Shown here piece after piece: positions 14,520-21,769 of a stretch of DNA of 21,769 bases. Position 1 is the first letter of the stretch; each line of letters begins with the position of its first letter. The stretch is from positions 1-21,769 of the forward strand of contig DASQHF010000112.1 of NCBI GenBank assembly GCA_035632215.1. Reading direction: 5' to 3'. This stretch comes from CAIYRG01 sp035632215. GTDB lineage: Bacteria > Pseudomonadota > Alphaproteobacteria > Micropepsales > Micropepsaceae. A model generated the notes under the pieces. The model worked only from the letters and a program-made list of their open reading frames with translations. It ran no database searches and was not told the DNA's origin. Made by a program: the position numbers and the translations under genes.

Positions 14520-15356
14520 ATGCCGCGGTGTTGGGCGGTATTGATCATGGGTGCAAGCGTCATGCTCATGCCCGCGCAAGCTGCCGAACGCTCAGACCCG
14601 CTCGACCTCTCCACCGACACGAACACCGCCTGGGTGGCGGACCGCCCCACAGGCGATGACTTTCTGCCGCCGCCGTCGGGGCCCGGTCCGGTGATGTCCG
14701 CGCCGGGTCATCCTTACATCCCGAATGGCGTGGGCGGGCGGCCGACCTATCGTGCCGCCGACCTCACCAACCCGATCCTCCAGCCCTGGGCGATCGAGCA
14801 GATGAAAAAGACGAACGACGCGGTGCTCGCAGGGCACGTTCCCCTCATCGCGCGCGAGCGCTGCTGGCGGAGCGGCGTGCCGGGCTATCTCGTCGATACC
14901 CGCATCGTGCCGCTTTATTTCCTCCAGACGAAGAAAGAGATCGTGACGCTGATCCAAATGGATGCGCGGATGCGGCATATCTATCTCGACGTGCCGCATT
15001 CGAAGGACTTGAAACCCTCCTGGTACGGAGAATCGGTCGGCCGCTACGAAAACGGCGAGCTAGTCGTCGACACGATCGGCCTCAACGACAAGACCTTCGT
15101 CGACAATTACCGTACGCCGCACACCGCGAAGATCCATGTGGTGGAGTACTACAAGCTTCTCGACAACGGCAGCACGCTCGAGATTCTCGTCACCGTGGAT
15201 GATCTTGGCGCCCTCACCGCGCCGTGGTCGGCGATCCAGCGCTACAAACGCGTCAAGCGCGCGGCCCTCCAGGAAGAGCGCTGCGCCGAGAACAACAGCA
15301 ATTATCTGAATGAAGAAATCCGCCCGATGCCGGTGGCCGAGAGGCCGGATTTCTGA
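14520..15356 (+). CDS. Exported PDF-tail protein, plus-strand paralogue
   Basis: The 278-residue protein starts behind AGGGA 7 bases upstream and has a signal peptide (about 1-22). Family landmarks are PPSGPGPV, ILQPWA with MKKTND, the CW pair at C115, VPHSKDLKPSWYGESVGRY, the LVVDTIGLNDKTFVDN block, YRTPHTAKIHVVE, the CAEN motif with C255, and a final ERPDF. The YEGD of the other copies is YENGE here, so one acidic/glycine detail differs. It is divergent from the minus-strand unit that holds the other two copies. Its downstream neighbour is 194 bases away, so it is probably transcribed alone. Function unknown. Confidence 0.82.
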   Translation: MPRCWAVLIMGASVMLMPAQAAERSDPLDLSTDTNTAWVADRPTGDDFLPPPSGPGPVMSAPGHPYIPNGVGGRPTYRAADLTNPILQPWAIEQMKKTNDAVLAGHVPLIARERCWRSGVPGYLVDTRIVPLYFLQTKKEIVTLIQMDARMRHIYLDVPHSKDLKPSWYGESVGRYENGELVVDTIGLNDKTFVDNYRTPHTAKIHVVEYYKLLDNGSTLEILVTVDDLGALTAPWSAIQRYKRVKRAALQEERCAENNSNYLNEEIRPMPVAERPDF

Positions 15357-15408
15357 GCAGCGGCGCGCGGCCGCAGGCAATGGGGCAACCCGGCTTTACC
15401 AATTTTTT

Positions 15409-15420
15409 CGGCGTTCGCCG
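15409..15420. repeat. Short hairpin after the PDF-tail gene
   Basis: CGGCG and CGCCG form a 5-base stem with a TT loop, flanked by T6 and GGAAAA. It may help end the transcript from 14520, but no T run follows it. Confidence 0.3.
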
Positions 15421-15446
15421 CGGAAAACCGCCTTTCGTGATTGATC

Positions 15447-15460
15447 TTACGGCGCCGTAA
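15447..15460. promoter_or_regulatory. 14-base perfect palindrome
   Basis: TTACGGCGCCGTAA is an exact palindrome about 91 bases upstream of the metalloprotease start. It has the look of a dimeric regulator's operator. No regulator in the window is an obvious partner. Confidence 0.35.
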
Positions 15461-15550
15461 CCCGCCCGCTGCGGCCTCAATTTTTGCCGGGATTTGTGCC
15501 ACAATGAAATTCATATCGATTGTCGGCGACTGTCGTTGTGGGGAGGTACC

Positions 15551-17008
15551 ATGAGTCTGTTGTCAGCATTCTTGTCTGCGGTCAAATCGGAGATCAACTG
15601 GGTGATCTCCTCGCTCGCTCTTGCGGAGACAGCCGCCGATGCTCAGCCGGCGGAAGCGCCCGCGGGAGACGGGAAACCGTCGCACGACGCGGACGCGACG
15701 CCTACAGACGCGAAGCTCGAGGTCGCGAGCATCGTCAAAACTCAAGACGACAGCGCTCCGCACCACCACGCGCCACTGAGCCTGAACGCCGAGCAGAATT
15801 ATCTGCATCACATCGCTTACCATTCGGACGATAGCGACGCGGCGAACGCGAAGAGCGCCCTTCTCGCCTCGGGTGCCGGCGCTCTCGTTCTGCCGCATGC
15901 AAGCGTAACCGCCGATTCAGTGGCGATCGAAAACATCAGCTCGCCGCAATCCGCGCTGTCCGAGGACTTCGGCTCGCACGCGCAGCCTTTAGACAACAGC
16001 GGCGATTCCGTCTTTCAGTTTGCAGGCGCTACCGGCCACGCGCACGGCGGCCCGGGCGGCGGGGGCGGAGGTTCTTCCACGCCAACGTATACCGCCGTGG
16101 TTGGAACTGGATCCGGCCTCCACCCGACAATAGACTTGATATGGGATTCGAGCGTTGCCAACGCACCCGGTGGATTCAATAGTAACGGTGCATTCACGAA
16201 GGCGGTGACCGATGCGGCCCAATACCTAGCAAACACCCTCCATGACAACATAACCATCAACATCACGATCGGCTTCGGAGAAGTCGCGGGACACAGGCTG
16301 CCGTCAAGCGCTCTGGGAGAGAGCATTACCAACCTCAATTCGTCTAGCTATTTGGCCATCGCCAATGCTCTATCAAGCACGGCGGAGAAAGCGGGTGATG
16401 CTTATCCGATAACCGACCCGAACCCGAGCCCCCTCAGCGATCCCACGAGCAGCGGAAATTTCTGGGTGACGACCGCAGAAGCCAAGGCTCTGGGTTTCAC
16501 ACCCGTCCCACAGGAAACAATTAGCGCCATTCCGAGCGGTGGCAGCGTTGCGGTGCCTCTCAACGTCGATGGACATGTCGGTTTCAGCAGCTTCAAAGGA
16601 ATTTTCAACTATTCGACGGAGGGCGGAAAAACAGGGGACACAATTGTCGGCTACGACTTCTATGCAACCGTCTTGCACGAGATAACGGAAGTCATGGGCC
16701 GCATGGTATTTGCCGGTGGCAATGTCAACGGCTCGACGAACAGCTACGAACCCCTTGATTTGTTCCGTTTCCTAAACGGCTCCGCGGATGTTTCATCCAC
16801 AAAGGGCGGTTACTTTTCCATCGATGGCGGGGCGACTGACGTCCACAACTTCAACGGTGGAAGCGGTGATTACGCCGATTGGGACAACAGCCAGATCGAA
16901 GACTCTTTCAACGCCGCGGGTACGCCGAACGTTATCGAGACCACGGGTGGTGTGCTCCCCGACTTCGATCTTAAAACGCTGGATGCGATCGGGTGGAATT
17001 TGGCTTGA
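15551..17008 (+). CDS. Divergent HExxxxxGR metalloprotease-like protein
   Basis: GGGAGG just before ATG 15551 gives 485 residues; an earlier ATG at 15494 lacks a binding site. The N-terminal 165 residues are low in structure, Ala- and acid-rich and His-rich. A glycine linker (GGPGGGGGG, about 166-174) follows, then a catalytic-like domain. The motif HEITEVMGR at about 376-384 matches the HExxxxxGR form of NF038122-type putative metalloproteases rather than HExxH. The C-terminus ends DLKTLDAIGWNLA, a close usual for that group. No classical signal peptide is present, so export by a type I system is possible but unproved. The domain is rich in Asn, Ser and Gly, unlike its neighbours. Zinc binding is inferred from the His/Glu pair only. 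Confidence 0.75.
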   Translation: MSLLSAFLSAVKSEINWVISSLALAETAADAQPAEAPAGDGKPSHDADATPTDAKLEVASIVKTQDDSAPHHHAPLSLNAEQNYLHHIAYHSDDSDAANAKSALLASGAGALVLPHASVTADSVAIENISSPQSALSEDFGSHAQPLDNSGDSVFQFAGATGHAHGGPGGGGGGSSTPTYTAVVGTGSGLHPTIDLIWDSSVANAPGGFNSNGAFTKAVTDAAQYLANTLHDNITINITIGFGEVAGHRLPSSALGESITNLNSSSYLAIANALSSTAEKAGDAYPITDPNPSPLSDPTSSGNFWVTTAEAKALGFTPVPQETISAIPSGGSVAVPLNVDGHVGFSSFKGIFNYSTEGGKTGDTIVGYDFYATVLHEITEVMGRMVFAGGNVNGSTNSYEPLDLFRFLNGSADVSSTKGGYFSIDGGATDVHNFNGGSGDYADWDNSQIEDSFNAAGTPNVIETTGGVLPDFDLKTLDAIGWNLA

Positions 17009-17075
17009 GGGAGTTTGTCCTCGCGCCACCAAGCAGCAATGACGTTTCCCTAAGTAGCCGTGTTATCTGCGCTAC

Positions 17076-17327
17076 TTACCCTTTTGCCGCCGCGACTCGT
17101 GGCGACGCCAGCTCTTGTTCGACGAAGCGGCAAAGATCGGCGTAAGAGAGCGACATCATCTCGTTGGTGATCTGCGGCAGCTGGATCTTGAACTTGTCCT
17201 CGATGTCGAAGCCGACCTCGATGATGTCGATGCTGTCGAGGCCCGCATCCAAGAGCGTGCTCTCGGGCTTGATCTCGCCCTTGATCTTCCTGCCCACGAT
17301 CGCACGCAATTCCTTCGTGACGTCCAT
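17076..17327 (-). CDS. Acyl carrier protein
   Basis: This 83-residue protein has the classical four-helix ACP pattern. S32 in the LDSID motif is the site for phosphopantetheine attachment, and the following helix is acidic (IIEVGFDIEDKF). It is longer at the C-terminus than AcpP by a short basic tail. No fabF or fabD neighbours exist, so it is not the primary fatty-acid cluster copy; the ligand is likely a specialised acyl group. The start follows no strong binding site (AAGGA about 14 bases away). The next gene on this side, a metalloprotease, converges on it. A 9-base-pair hairpin lies 34 bases before its start. Confidence 0.88.
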   Translation of the reverse strand: MDVTKELRAIVGRKIKGEIKPESTLLDAGLDSIDIIEVGFDIEDKFKIQLPQITNEMMSLSYADLCRFVEQELASPRVAAAKG

Positions 17328-17360
17328 TGCGCTTAAAATTTTCCTTCTCGACCAAGTCCC

Positions 17361-17395
17361 GCCAGGAGCCCAAACGGCGGGTTCGAGCTCCTGGC
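17361..17395. repeat. Nine-base-pair inverted repeat upstream of the ACP gene
   Basis: GCCAGGAGC (17361-17369) and GCTCCTGGC (17387-17395) are exact complements around a 17-base loop. It lies 34-68 bases before the ACP start on the minus strand. It may be an operator or a leader hairpin. Confidence 0.5.
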
Positions 17396-17503
17396 AGGAG
17401 GGCGGTGGGGCGCCGCAAAAGGCACGGTTTGAAACACAACCCGGGGAGCGAGCGAAATTCTTGCTTCGTCACTCTGCTAAGAAGACGGCCGCTTATTTCG
17501 TAA

Positions 17504-17602
17504 TATTCCCTGCTCTGCCCGATAAATTTTGGGCGGTCAGGCACGAAGTGCCCGGGCCTCCGGAGGTGGCCCGTGGGGCCCCATCCGGCTATTCAGGGAA
17601 TA
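17504..17602. other. Multi-stem inverted-repeat element, candidate structured RNA
   Basis: An outer stem pairs TATTCCCTG (17504-17512) with CAGGGAATA (17594-17602). Inside are three further stems: 17515-17520 with 17531-17536, GGCAC (17540-17544) with GTGCC (17548-17552), and GGGCC (17554-17558) with GGCCC (17568-17572). The nested layout looks like a branched RNA or a palindromic dispersed repeat. The strand is not determined. Confidence 0.4.
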
Positions 17603-17797
17603 AATCGCGGAACTTCTCGTCTATCTTGCGAACCGATTTGCGCCGGAAGACCGGAAGCGGCCTCGGGAGCGGCACAAACGAGGCGGGGCCTGGATGAAGC
17701 TGGTATCGTTCGAGCATATGGACTGCCTCACAAGGCAGACCCGCTTCGGCAGCGTCATCCCGAGGGTACCGGCTGCGGCGCGGAAAGCGTTAGTTTG

Positions 17798-18337
17798 ATG
17801 GGCGAACAGCAGGACCCGTTTGCAGCGGCCCTGATCGCGCAGCTGCCGAGGCTTCGGCGCTACGCGACCGCGCTCGTGGGCAATGCGGGCGCGGCCGACG
17901 ACCTCGTCCAGGATTGCATCGAGCGCGCCTTGAGGCGATCCTCGACGTTGCAGGACCCGCGCCGCATGGCGGCCTGGCTGCGCTCTATCCTGCACAACCT
18001 CCACATTGACGAAGTGAGGCGCCGCCGCGACCTCACCAACGGGATCGAGATCACGGAAATGGACAATGTGCTTTCGATCGCGCCCGAAGACCGCGGCGCG
18101 AGCATCGATTTCCTCCGCGCGTTTCACGGCCTGACCCCGGAGCACAAGCAGGTGCTCCTGCTTGCCGGCATCGAAGGCCTGAATTACCGCGAGATCGGCG
18201 AGGAGCTGCAGATTCCCATCGGAACGGTGATGTCCAGACTGGCTCGAGCGCGCGAGCGCCTCAGGAGCGCGGTCGAGCGGGAGGCGAGTTTTTCCCCCGC
18301 TGCCGAGCTGGATTCGGTGAAGAGGATAAAGCAATGA
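17798..18337 (+). CDS. ECF-type sigma factor
   Basis: The 179-residue protein has region 2 (about 12-80, with LVGNAGAADDLVQDCIERAL and MAAWLRSILHNLHIDEVRRR) and region 4 (about 110-165, with LTPEHKQVLLLAGIEGLNYREIGEELQ and IGTVMSRLARARERL). Region 3 is absent, so it is a group 4 sigma factor. The start at 17798 is chosen by the family boundary; the upstream GGAAAG is about 12 bases away, which is long. Its stop overlaps the next start as ATGA, a mark of translational coupling with the anti-sigma gene. The regulon cannot be read from here, although DUF1329/DUF1302 genes lie next door. No clear autoregulatory -35/-10 pair was found. Confidence 0.93.
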   Translation: MGEQQDPFAAALIAQLPRLRRYATALVGNAGAADDLVQDCIERALRRSSTLQDPRRMAAWLRSILHNLHIDEVRRRRDLTNGIEITEMDNVLSIAPEDRGASIDFLRAFHGLTPEHKQVLLLAGIEGLNYREIGEELQIPIGTVMSRLARARERLRSAVEREASFSPAAELDSVKRIKQ

Positions 18338-19092
18338 CGATCAGCGAACAGGAGCTGCACGCCTATATCGACGGCGAGCTCGACGAAGAGCGCAGAGCCG
18401 AAATCGCGCAACTGCTCGCGGCCGATCCCGCGCTTGCCGCGCGCATCGCGGACTTTCGCTCGGACAAGAACAGGCTCGAACGCCTCTACGGGGGCGCCGA
18501 TCCGCGCCCCGTGCCCGCCGATTGGATCAAGCGGATCGAAAATCGCGAGTATGACCGTGTGCCGCGCCTTGCGCCGCGCCTCTCGGTCAGGATGGTTGGC
18601 GCGATGGCGGCGAGCATTCTCATCATTATCGGCGCATGGCTCGCCTTTGCGCGCGGCGGAACGGGAGAGGACGCGATCGTCGCCGAAGCGCTCGCGGCGC
18701 ATAACGATGCCATGTCGGCCCAGCAGGTGGCCGATGTCGCGGTTACGGCTGCGCCCGACGATCGCAACCAGGTCGTCGCCGACGCGCTCGCCATGAAGGT
18801 GAAGGCGCCCGATCTGGGCAAGCTCGGTTATCAGCTTGCTGACATCCGCATCTATTCCGGCGTGCCTGGAGGCAAAGCCGTCGAGCTGCGCTACCGCGGG
18901 GAGCAGAACAAAGTGTTCACGGTCTACCTGCGGCACCCTTGCTCGCCGCCGCGAGTGGATCTCTTCGAGCGCGACGGGTTGCGCATCTGCATCTGGCAGG
19001 ACGACGTCATCGGCACGGTGATGCTGGGCGAGATGTCCGCGGGCGAGATGGCGCGCGCGGCGAGCGCGGCTTATGCCGGGCTGAATTTATAG
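18334..19092 (+). CDS. Transmembrane anti-sigma factor
   Basis: This 252-residue protein overlaps the sigma gene by four bases (ATGA). The cytosolic N-terminal part (about 1-80) opens with EQELHAYIDGELDEERRAEI, the usual anti-sigma helix pair. It has only one histidine there and no CxxC, so it is not the zinc-binding ZAS type. A single membrane helix spans about 86-105, and the rest is an extracytoplasmic domain. That domain holds the protein's only two cysteines, C203 and C219, which could form a redox-sensitive bond. The layout fits a sensor that releases the sigma factor on an envelope signal. The signal is unknown. Confidence 0.88.
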   Translation: MTISEQELHAYIDGELDEERRAEIAQLLAADPALAARIADFRSDKNRLERLYGGADPRPVPADWIKRIENREYDRVPRLAPRLSVRMVGAMAASILIIIGAWLAFARGGTGEDAIVAEALAAHNDAMSAQQVADVAVTAAPDDRNQVVADALAMKVKAPDLGKLGYQLADIRIYSGVPGGKAVELRYRGEQNKVFTVYLRHPCSPPRVDLFERDGLRICIWQDDVIGTVMLGEMSAGEMARAASAAYAGLNL

Positions 19093-19105
19093 CAAATGGT
19101 TGATC

Positions 19106-19136
19106 GCGAATGGCGAGTAGTTCATTCGCTATTCGC
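19106..19136. terminator. Stem-loop between convergent genes
   Basis: GCGAATGGCGA (19106-19116) pairs with TCGCTATTCGC (19126-19136) with one G-T pair and a 9-base loop. It lies between the anti-sigma stop and the DUF1329 stop and may terminate both. No T run is present. Confidence 0.5.
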
Positions 19137-19139
19137 CCT

Positions 19140-20507
19140 TCACCTCACCGACTGCGCTGCGAAGGTGGCCGGCATGAACGCGCTGTCCGGATGAGGCCCT
19201 GTGATCCTGTACTGCACGGGCTCCTCGTTGAAGGCGAAACCGTAAACATAGCCGCCCAAGACGAGATCGTAGACGAACTGGCTCCCCAAGATGACGGCGG
19301 GCAGATCGGGGACGAGGTACATCGTTCCGTGTCCGAACTTCCACAGCCGGCCGTCCTGATCCCAGCTATCGCTGTAAACGGCGAGCCAGGTATCTTCATC
19401 GATATAGAGACGCCGCTTGGGGACGACATGGTGCTTGCCCTTGGCGAGCGTGCCCTCGACCACCCAGACCCGGTGCAGTTCGTAGCGCAGATCGTCCGGA
19501 TTGGCGTGCTCTTTTCCCGCGACCTCGCGAACGGGACGCGTATAGAAGCGATTGTTGTTGTACGGAACGTACATCTCCCGTTTGCCCAGGAGCTTGAAGT
19601 CGTAGCGGTCGAGCCCGCCGAAGAAGATGTAGTACTCGTCGAGATTCTCGTACCCCGACGCATCGGGATCGGGCGTGTCGTAGGAAAGGGAGGGTCCTTT
19701 GCGCACGCGATGCTCGCCGGGAAGGATTCGCCAGGCGGCGAAATTGTTCTTCTCCGTGTCGAGCGGCTGCCAGGCGAGATAGCCCTCGCCGACCTTGGGC
19801 GGCGGCCCATCTTCCAAATGCCGCGTGCGGAAATAATAGCGGCCCACGGAAGCCGGCGTCGCGTTCGGATGGTAATAAGGAAAGTCCGCGATCTCGCGAT
19901 AAGACGTGGCAAGCTCCAGCGTGCCGTTCGCCGACACGACATAGGTGCTCAAATGCGCCTCGCGCGCCGTCCCCCAGAACGCCAACAAATGATTCCAGAC
20001 CACTTCGGAGCCGTTCTTTGGAATCGGGAAGGGAATGCCGCCGACAGCGCCTTCGACCCCGAAGGTAATGCCCGAAGGCGCGGCGCGAGCCTGCGTCGCG
20101 TTGCGGGCGATGTTGTCGTACACCCATTGTGGGGCAGCCGCCGTACGATGCGACGGATAAATGTCCATCCGATAATCGGGGAATTTCGCAAACAGCGCCT
20201 TGGCGCCCTCAGGGACTTTATCCGCATGGCTCGCGAGATTATCGCGCGTGATCGAAAACAGCGGCTTTTCGTTCGCAAACGGATCGGCGCGCGGCATGCC
20301 CGATTTGTAGCCCGGCGGCGGCGTGGTGTAGCCGCCCACCCAGGCCGGGATCGTGCCATCGGCATTGCCCGCGCGTTCGGCGCCCAAGGGCGTAAGCTTA
20401 TCGCCCAATTGCCGCGCTTCCTCGGGCGCAACTCCGGCTTCCAGCGAGCGAGAAAGGACGAGCGGCGCGAAGAGTACAATCAGCGCAATGGCTTTCCGAA
20501 AGGACAC
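19140..20507 (-). CDS. DUF1329 family exported protein
   Basis: GTG at 20507 is preferred: it exposes a signal peptide (about 1-25, FRKAIALIVLFAPLVL) and gives 455 residues, the usual family size. An ATG at 20648 would add 47 residues with no signal character. The family opening APEEARQLG, LTPLGAERAGNADGTIPAWVGG and the PFANEKPLFSIT region are all present. DUF1329 proteins are probable outer-membrane lipoprotein-like or periplasmic beta-rich proteins. They usually occur with a DUF1302 protein, and the gene divergent from this one is exactly that. The pair is common in gene sets for hydrophobic compounds such as sterols, terpenes or esters, but the molecular role is unknown. A weak ACAGG lies before the GTG. 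Confidence 0.88.
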   Translation of the reverse strand: MSFRKAIALIVLFAPLVLSRSLEAGVAPEEARQLGDKLTPLGAERAGNADGTIPAWVGGYTTPPPGYKSGMPRADPFANEKPLFSITRDNLASHADKVPEGAKALFAKFPDYRMDIYPSHRTAAAPQWVYDNIARNATQARAAPSGITFGVEGAVGGIPFPIPKNGSEVVWNHLLAFWGTAREAHLSTYVVSANGTLELATSYREIADFPYYHPNATPASVGRYYFRTRHLEDGPPPKVGEGYLAWQPLDTEKNNFAAWRILPGEHRVRKGPSLSYDTPDPDASGYENLDEYYIFFGGLDRYDFKLLGKREMYVPYNNNRFYTRPVREVAGKEHANPDDLRYELHRVWVVEGTLAKGKHHVVPKRRLYIDEDTWLAVYSDSWDQDGRLWKFGHGTMYLVPDLPAVILGSQFVYDLVLGGYVYGFAFNEEPVQYRITGPHPDSAFMPATFAAQSVR

Positions 20508-20632
20508 GTGCCAACCTGTCTTCAAGGGAAAAGACAGATAACACGGCTCGATTATCGCCTGCCAGGACCATACGGCCCCCGTGTTAGGCTGAGGGACTAA
20601 GATCGTTACAAGGTTTCGCGAGCCCGCCACCC

Positions 20633-21769
20633 ATGACGGCTTCGGCATCCCTTTGTGCGCATCGGACCGCCCGCGCGGCGCTGCTGTCGGCCATAGCGGG
20701 ACTTATGCTTGGCGCTTCGGCCGAAAGTTTCGCGGCGGTACTCTATGACGAAGGCGATGCCCAGCTGCGCTGGGACAACACCCTCAAATATACGACCGCC
20801 GTGCGTCTCTCCGGACAATCGGCATATCTCATAGCCGGCCGCAATTCCGACGATGGCGACCGGGCTTTCAATCCGGGCGTGATCTCGAATCGTTTTGATC
20901 TCTATTCGCAGCTCGACTTCTCGAAGGCCTGGTTCGGCTTCGATGCGAGCGCCGCATTCTGGTACGACACGATCTACAATCAGAAGAACGACAACAATTC
21001 ACCCGCGACATTCAATCCGATCTCGGTTCCCCACAACGAATTCCCCCATGCGGTGCGGACGCTGCACGGCCAAAACGCGGAGCTTGTCAACGGCTTCCTC
21101 TACGCCAACACCGATATCGCGGGCATGCCGCTCTCCATGCGGCTCGGACGCCACACGCTCCTCTGGGGCGAGAGCTTGTTCTTCCCCGAAAATGGAATCG
21201 CGGGCGGGCAGGCTCCCGTCGACGAGATCAAAGCGCTCGGGCAGCCTACGTCCTATGCGAAGGACATATCGATGCCTGTGACGCAGGCCTCGTTGAGCTT
21301 GCAGGTTGCCGGGAACATAACGCTGGAGGGCTATTACCAATTCGAATGGCGCAAGACGCGATTGCCCGGCGTCGCGAGCTATTTCAGCATCGCCGACGAT
21401 CTCGATGAGGGCGGCGAGCGCTGGTTCACGCGGTCAGGTCAATTCATGCTGCGACGGCCCGATCAGCGCCCGCCGGATAGCGGACAATTTGGCGCGGCGA
21501 TCCGCTTAAGCAGCGACGACGTCGATTACGGTTTGTACGCCTTGCGGTTTCACGCCAAGGATCCGCTCGTCTACTACCGGCCGGGTGTCGTGCTGGGATC
21601 CAATCCACCAATAATCACCGATCCTTCGATCGTCGACCTCTCCACCGGCCAGGTCGGCGTCTACAATCTCGTCTACCCGCAGGGGATCGAGATCTACGGT
21701 TTGAGCGCCAGCGGCTATTTGGGCGACTGGAATGTTGCCGGCGAAGTCTCCGCCCGCCGCAACACGCCT
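20633..21769 (+). CDS. DUF1302 family outer-membrane protein, cut by the window end
   Basis: The frame is open from ATG 20633 to the right edge, 379 codons with no stop. It begins with a signal peptide (about 1-35, AGLMLGASAESFAA). The mature part reads as outer-membrane beta-barrel segments: VLYDEGDAQLRWDNTLKYTT, FNPGVISNRFDLYSQLDF, the MRLGRHTLLWGESLFF motif and APVDEIKALGQPT, all typical of DUF1302. Full-length members usually exceed 500 residues, so perhaps the last third is missing here. No strong binding site precedes the ATG. It is divergent from the DUF1329 gene across a 125-base spacer, which is the usual pairing for these families. It is likely a channel or receptor for hydrophobic compounds by association only. 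Confidence 0.88.
   Translation, partial: MTASASLCAHRTARAALLSAIAGLMLGASAESFAAVLYDEGDAQLRWDNTLKYTTAVRLSGQSAYLIAGRNSDDGDRAFNPGVISNRFDLYSQLDFSKAWFGFDASAAFWYDTIYNQKNDNNSPATFNPISVPHNEFPHAVRTLHGQNAELVNGFLYANTDIAGMPLSMRLGRHTLLWGESLFFPENGIAGGQAPVDEIKALGQPTSYAKDISMPVTQASLSLQVAGNITLEGYYQFEWRKTRLPGVASYFSIADDLDEGGERWFTRSGQFMLRRPDQRPPDSGQFGAAIRLSSDDVDYGLYALRFHAKDPLVYYRPGVVLGSNPPIITDPSIVDLSTGQVGVYNLVYPQGIEIYGLSASGYLGDWNVAGEVSARRNTP

Larger units (their letters stand above)
17328..17797. other. Gene-free 470-base stretch rich in inverted repeats
   Basis: No convincing coding frame is seen here. Frames that cross it lack starts with binding sites and do not resemble known proteins. It holds the leaders of the divergent ACP and sigma-factor genes, the 17361-17395 hairpin, the complex inverted-repeat block at 17504-17602, and a small hairpin at 17723-17738 (CTGCCT with AGGCAG). 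Confidence 0.7.

Noticed and set aside
17050..17544. A 164-residue minus-strand frame covering the ACP
   Set aside because: The ACP lies in another frame with its exact phosphopantetheine motif; this frame is a basic shadow.
17609..17640. A GGAAC motif suggesting an EcfG-type promoter before the sigma gene
   Set aside because: No CGTT follows at 16-17 bases, so the promoter type is not supported.
19110..20600. A 496-residue plus-strand frame opposite the DUF1329 gene
   Set aside because: DUF1329 is unambiguous on the minus strand; this frame shows no family features.

Overview
This is a GC-rich chromosomal window whose gene families suggest an alphaproteobacterium, possibly of the Hyphomicrobiales or a related soil lineage. 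The evidence is a cysteine-free FixK/FNR-type regulator with TTGAT-N4-ATCAA operators, a DUF1329/DUF1302 pair and many exported proteins of unknown function. No 16S rRNA, tRNA, insertion sequence, phage gene or CRISPR array was seen, and the species cannot be fixed from the sequence alone.

Region 1 (about 1-1.3 kb) holds an exported tandem VOC-fold protein and a small convergent membrane protein. Region 2 (about 1.4-8.1 kb) is a compact, apparently oxygen- or energy-stress regulon. A Crp/Fnr-family regulator (3921-4658) is surrounded by seven FixK/FNR-type palindromes. Six of them have a -10-like hexamer at a constant 22-23 nt and a start codon with a short leader. They serve a host-attachment/baeRF-like protein, a 74-residue helical protein, a two-CBS-domain protein, a 53-residue membrane protein, a probable lipoprotein and a tandem universal stress protein. 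A seventh box sits unusually close to the start of a zinc alcohol dehydrogenase and may act differently. A previously unlisted 46-residue membrane protein follows the regulator directly. An EamA-type transporter and a DUF6152 protein lie among these genes.

Region 3 (8.1-15.4 kb) looks like two divergent transcription units. The minus-strand unit reads: NHL beta-propeller, exported PDF-tail protein, ADP-forming acyl-CoA synthetase fused to a GNAT acetyltransferase, exported SRPBCC protein, second exported PDF-tail protein. The plus-strand unit starts with a third PDF-tail paralogue. The three paralogues share a core around PSW(Y/F)G, two cysteines and an identical PDF carboxyl end. No function is known to me for them.

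Region 4 (15.4-21.8 kb) holds a divergent HExxxxxGR-type metalloprotease, an isolated acyl carrier protein, a 470-base gene-free stretch rich in inverted repeats, an ECF sigma factor overlapping its membrane anti-sigma factor, and a divergent DUF1329/DUF1302 pair. The DUF1302 gene runs off the right edge. DUF1329/DUF1302 proteins are commonly found in gene sets for hydrophobic substrates, so regions 3 and 4 may together concern handling of a hydrophobic compound in the envelope. That is an inference from context only.
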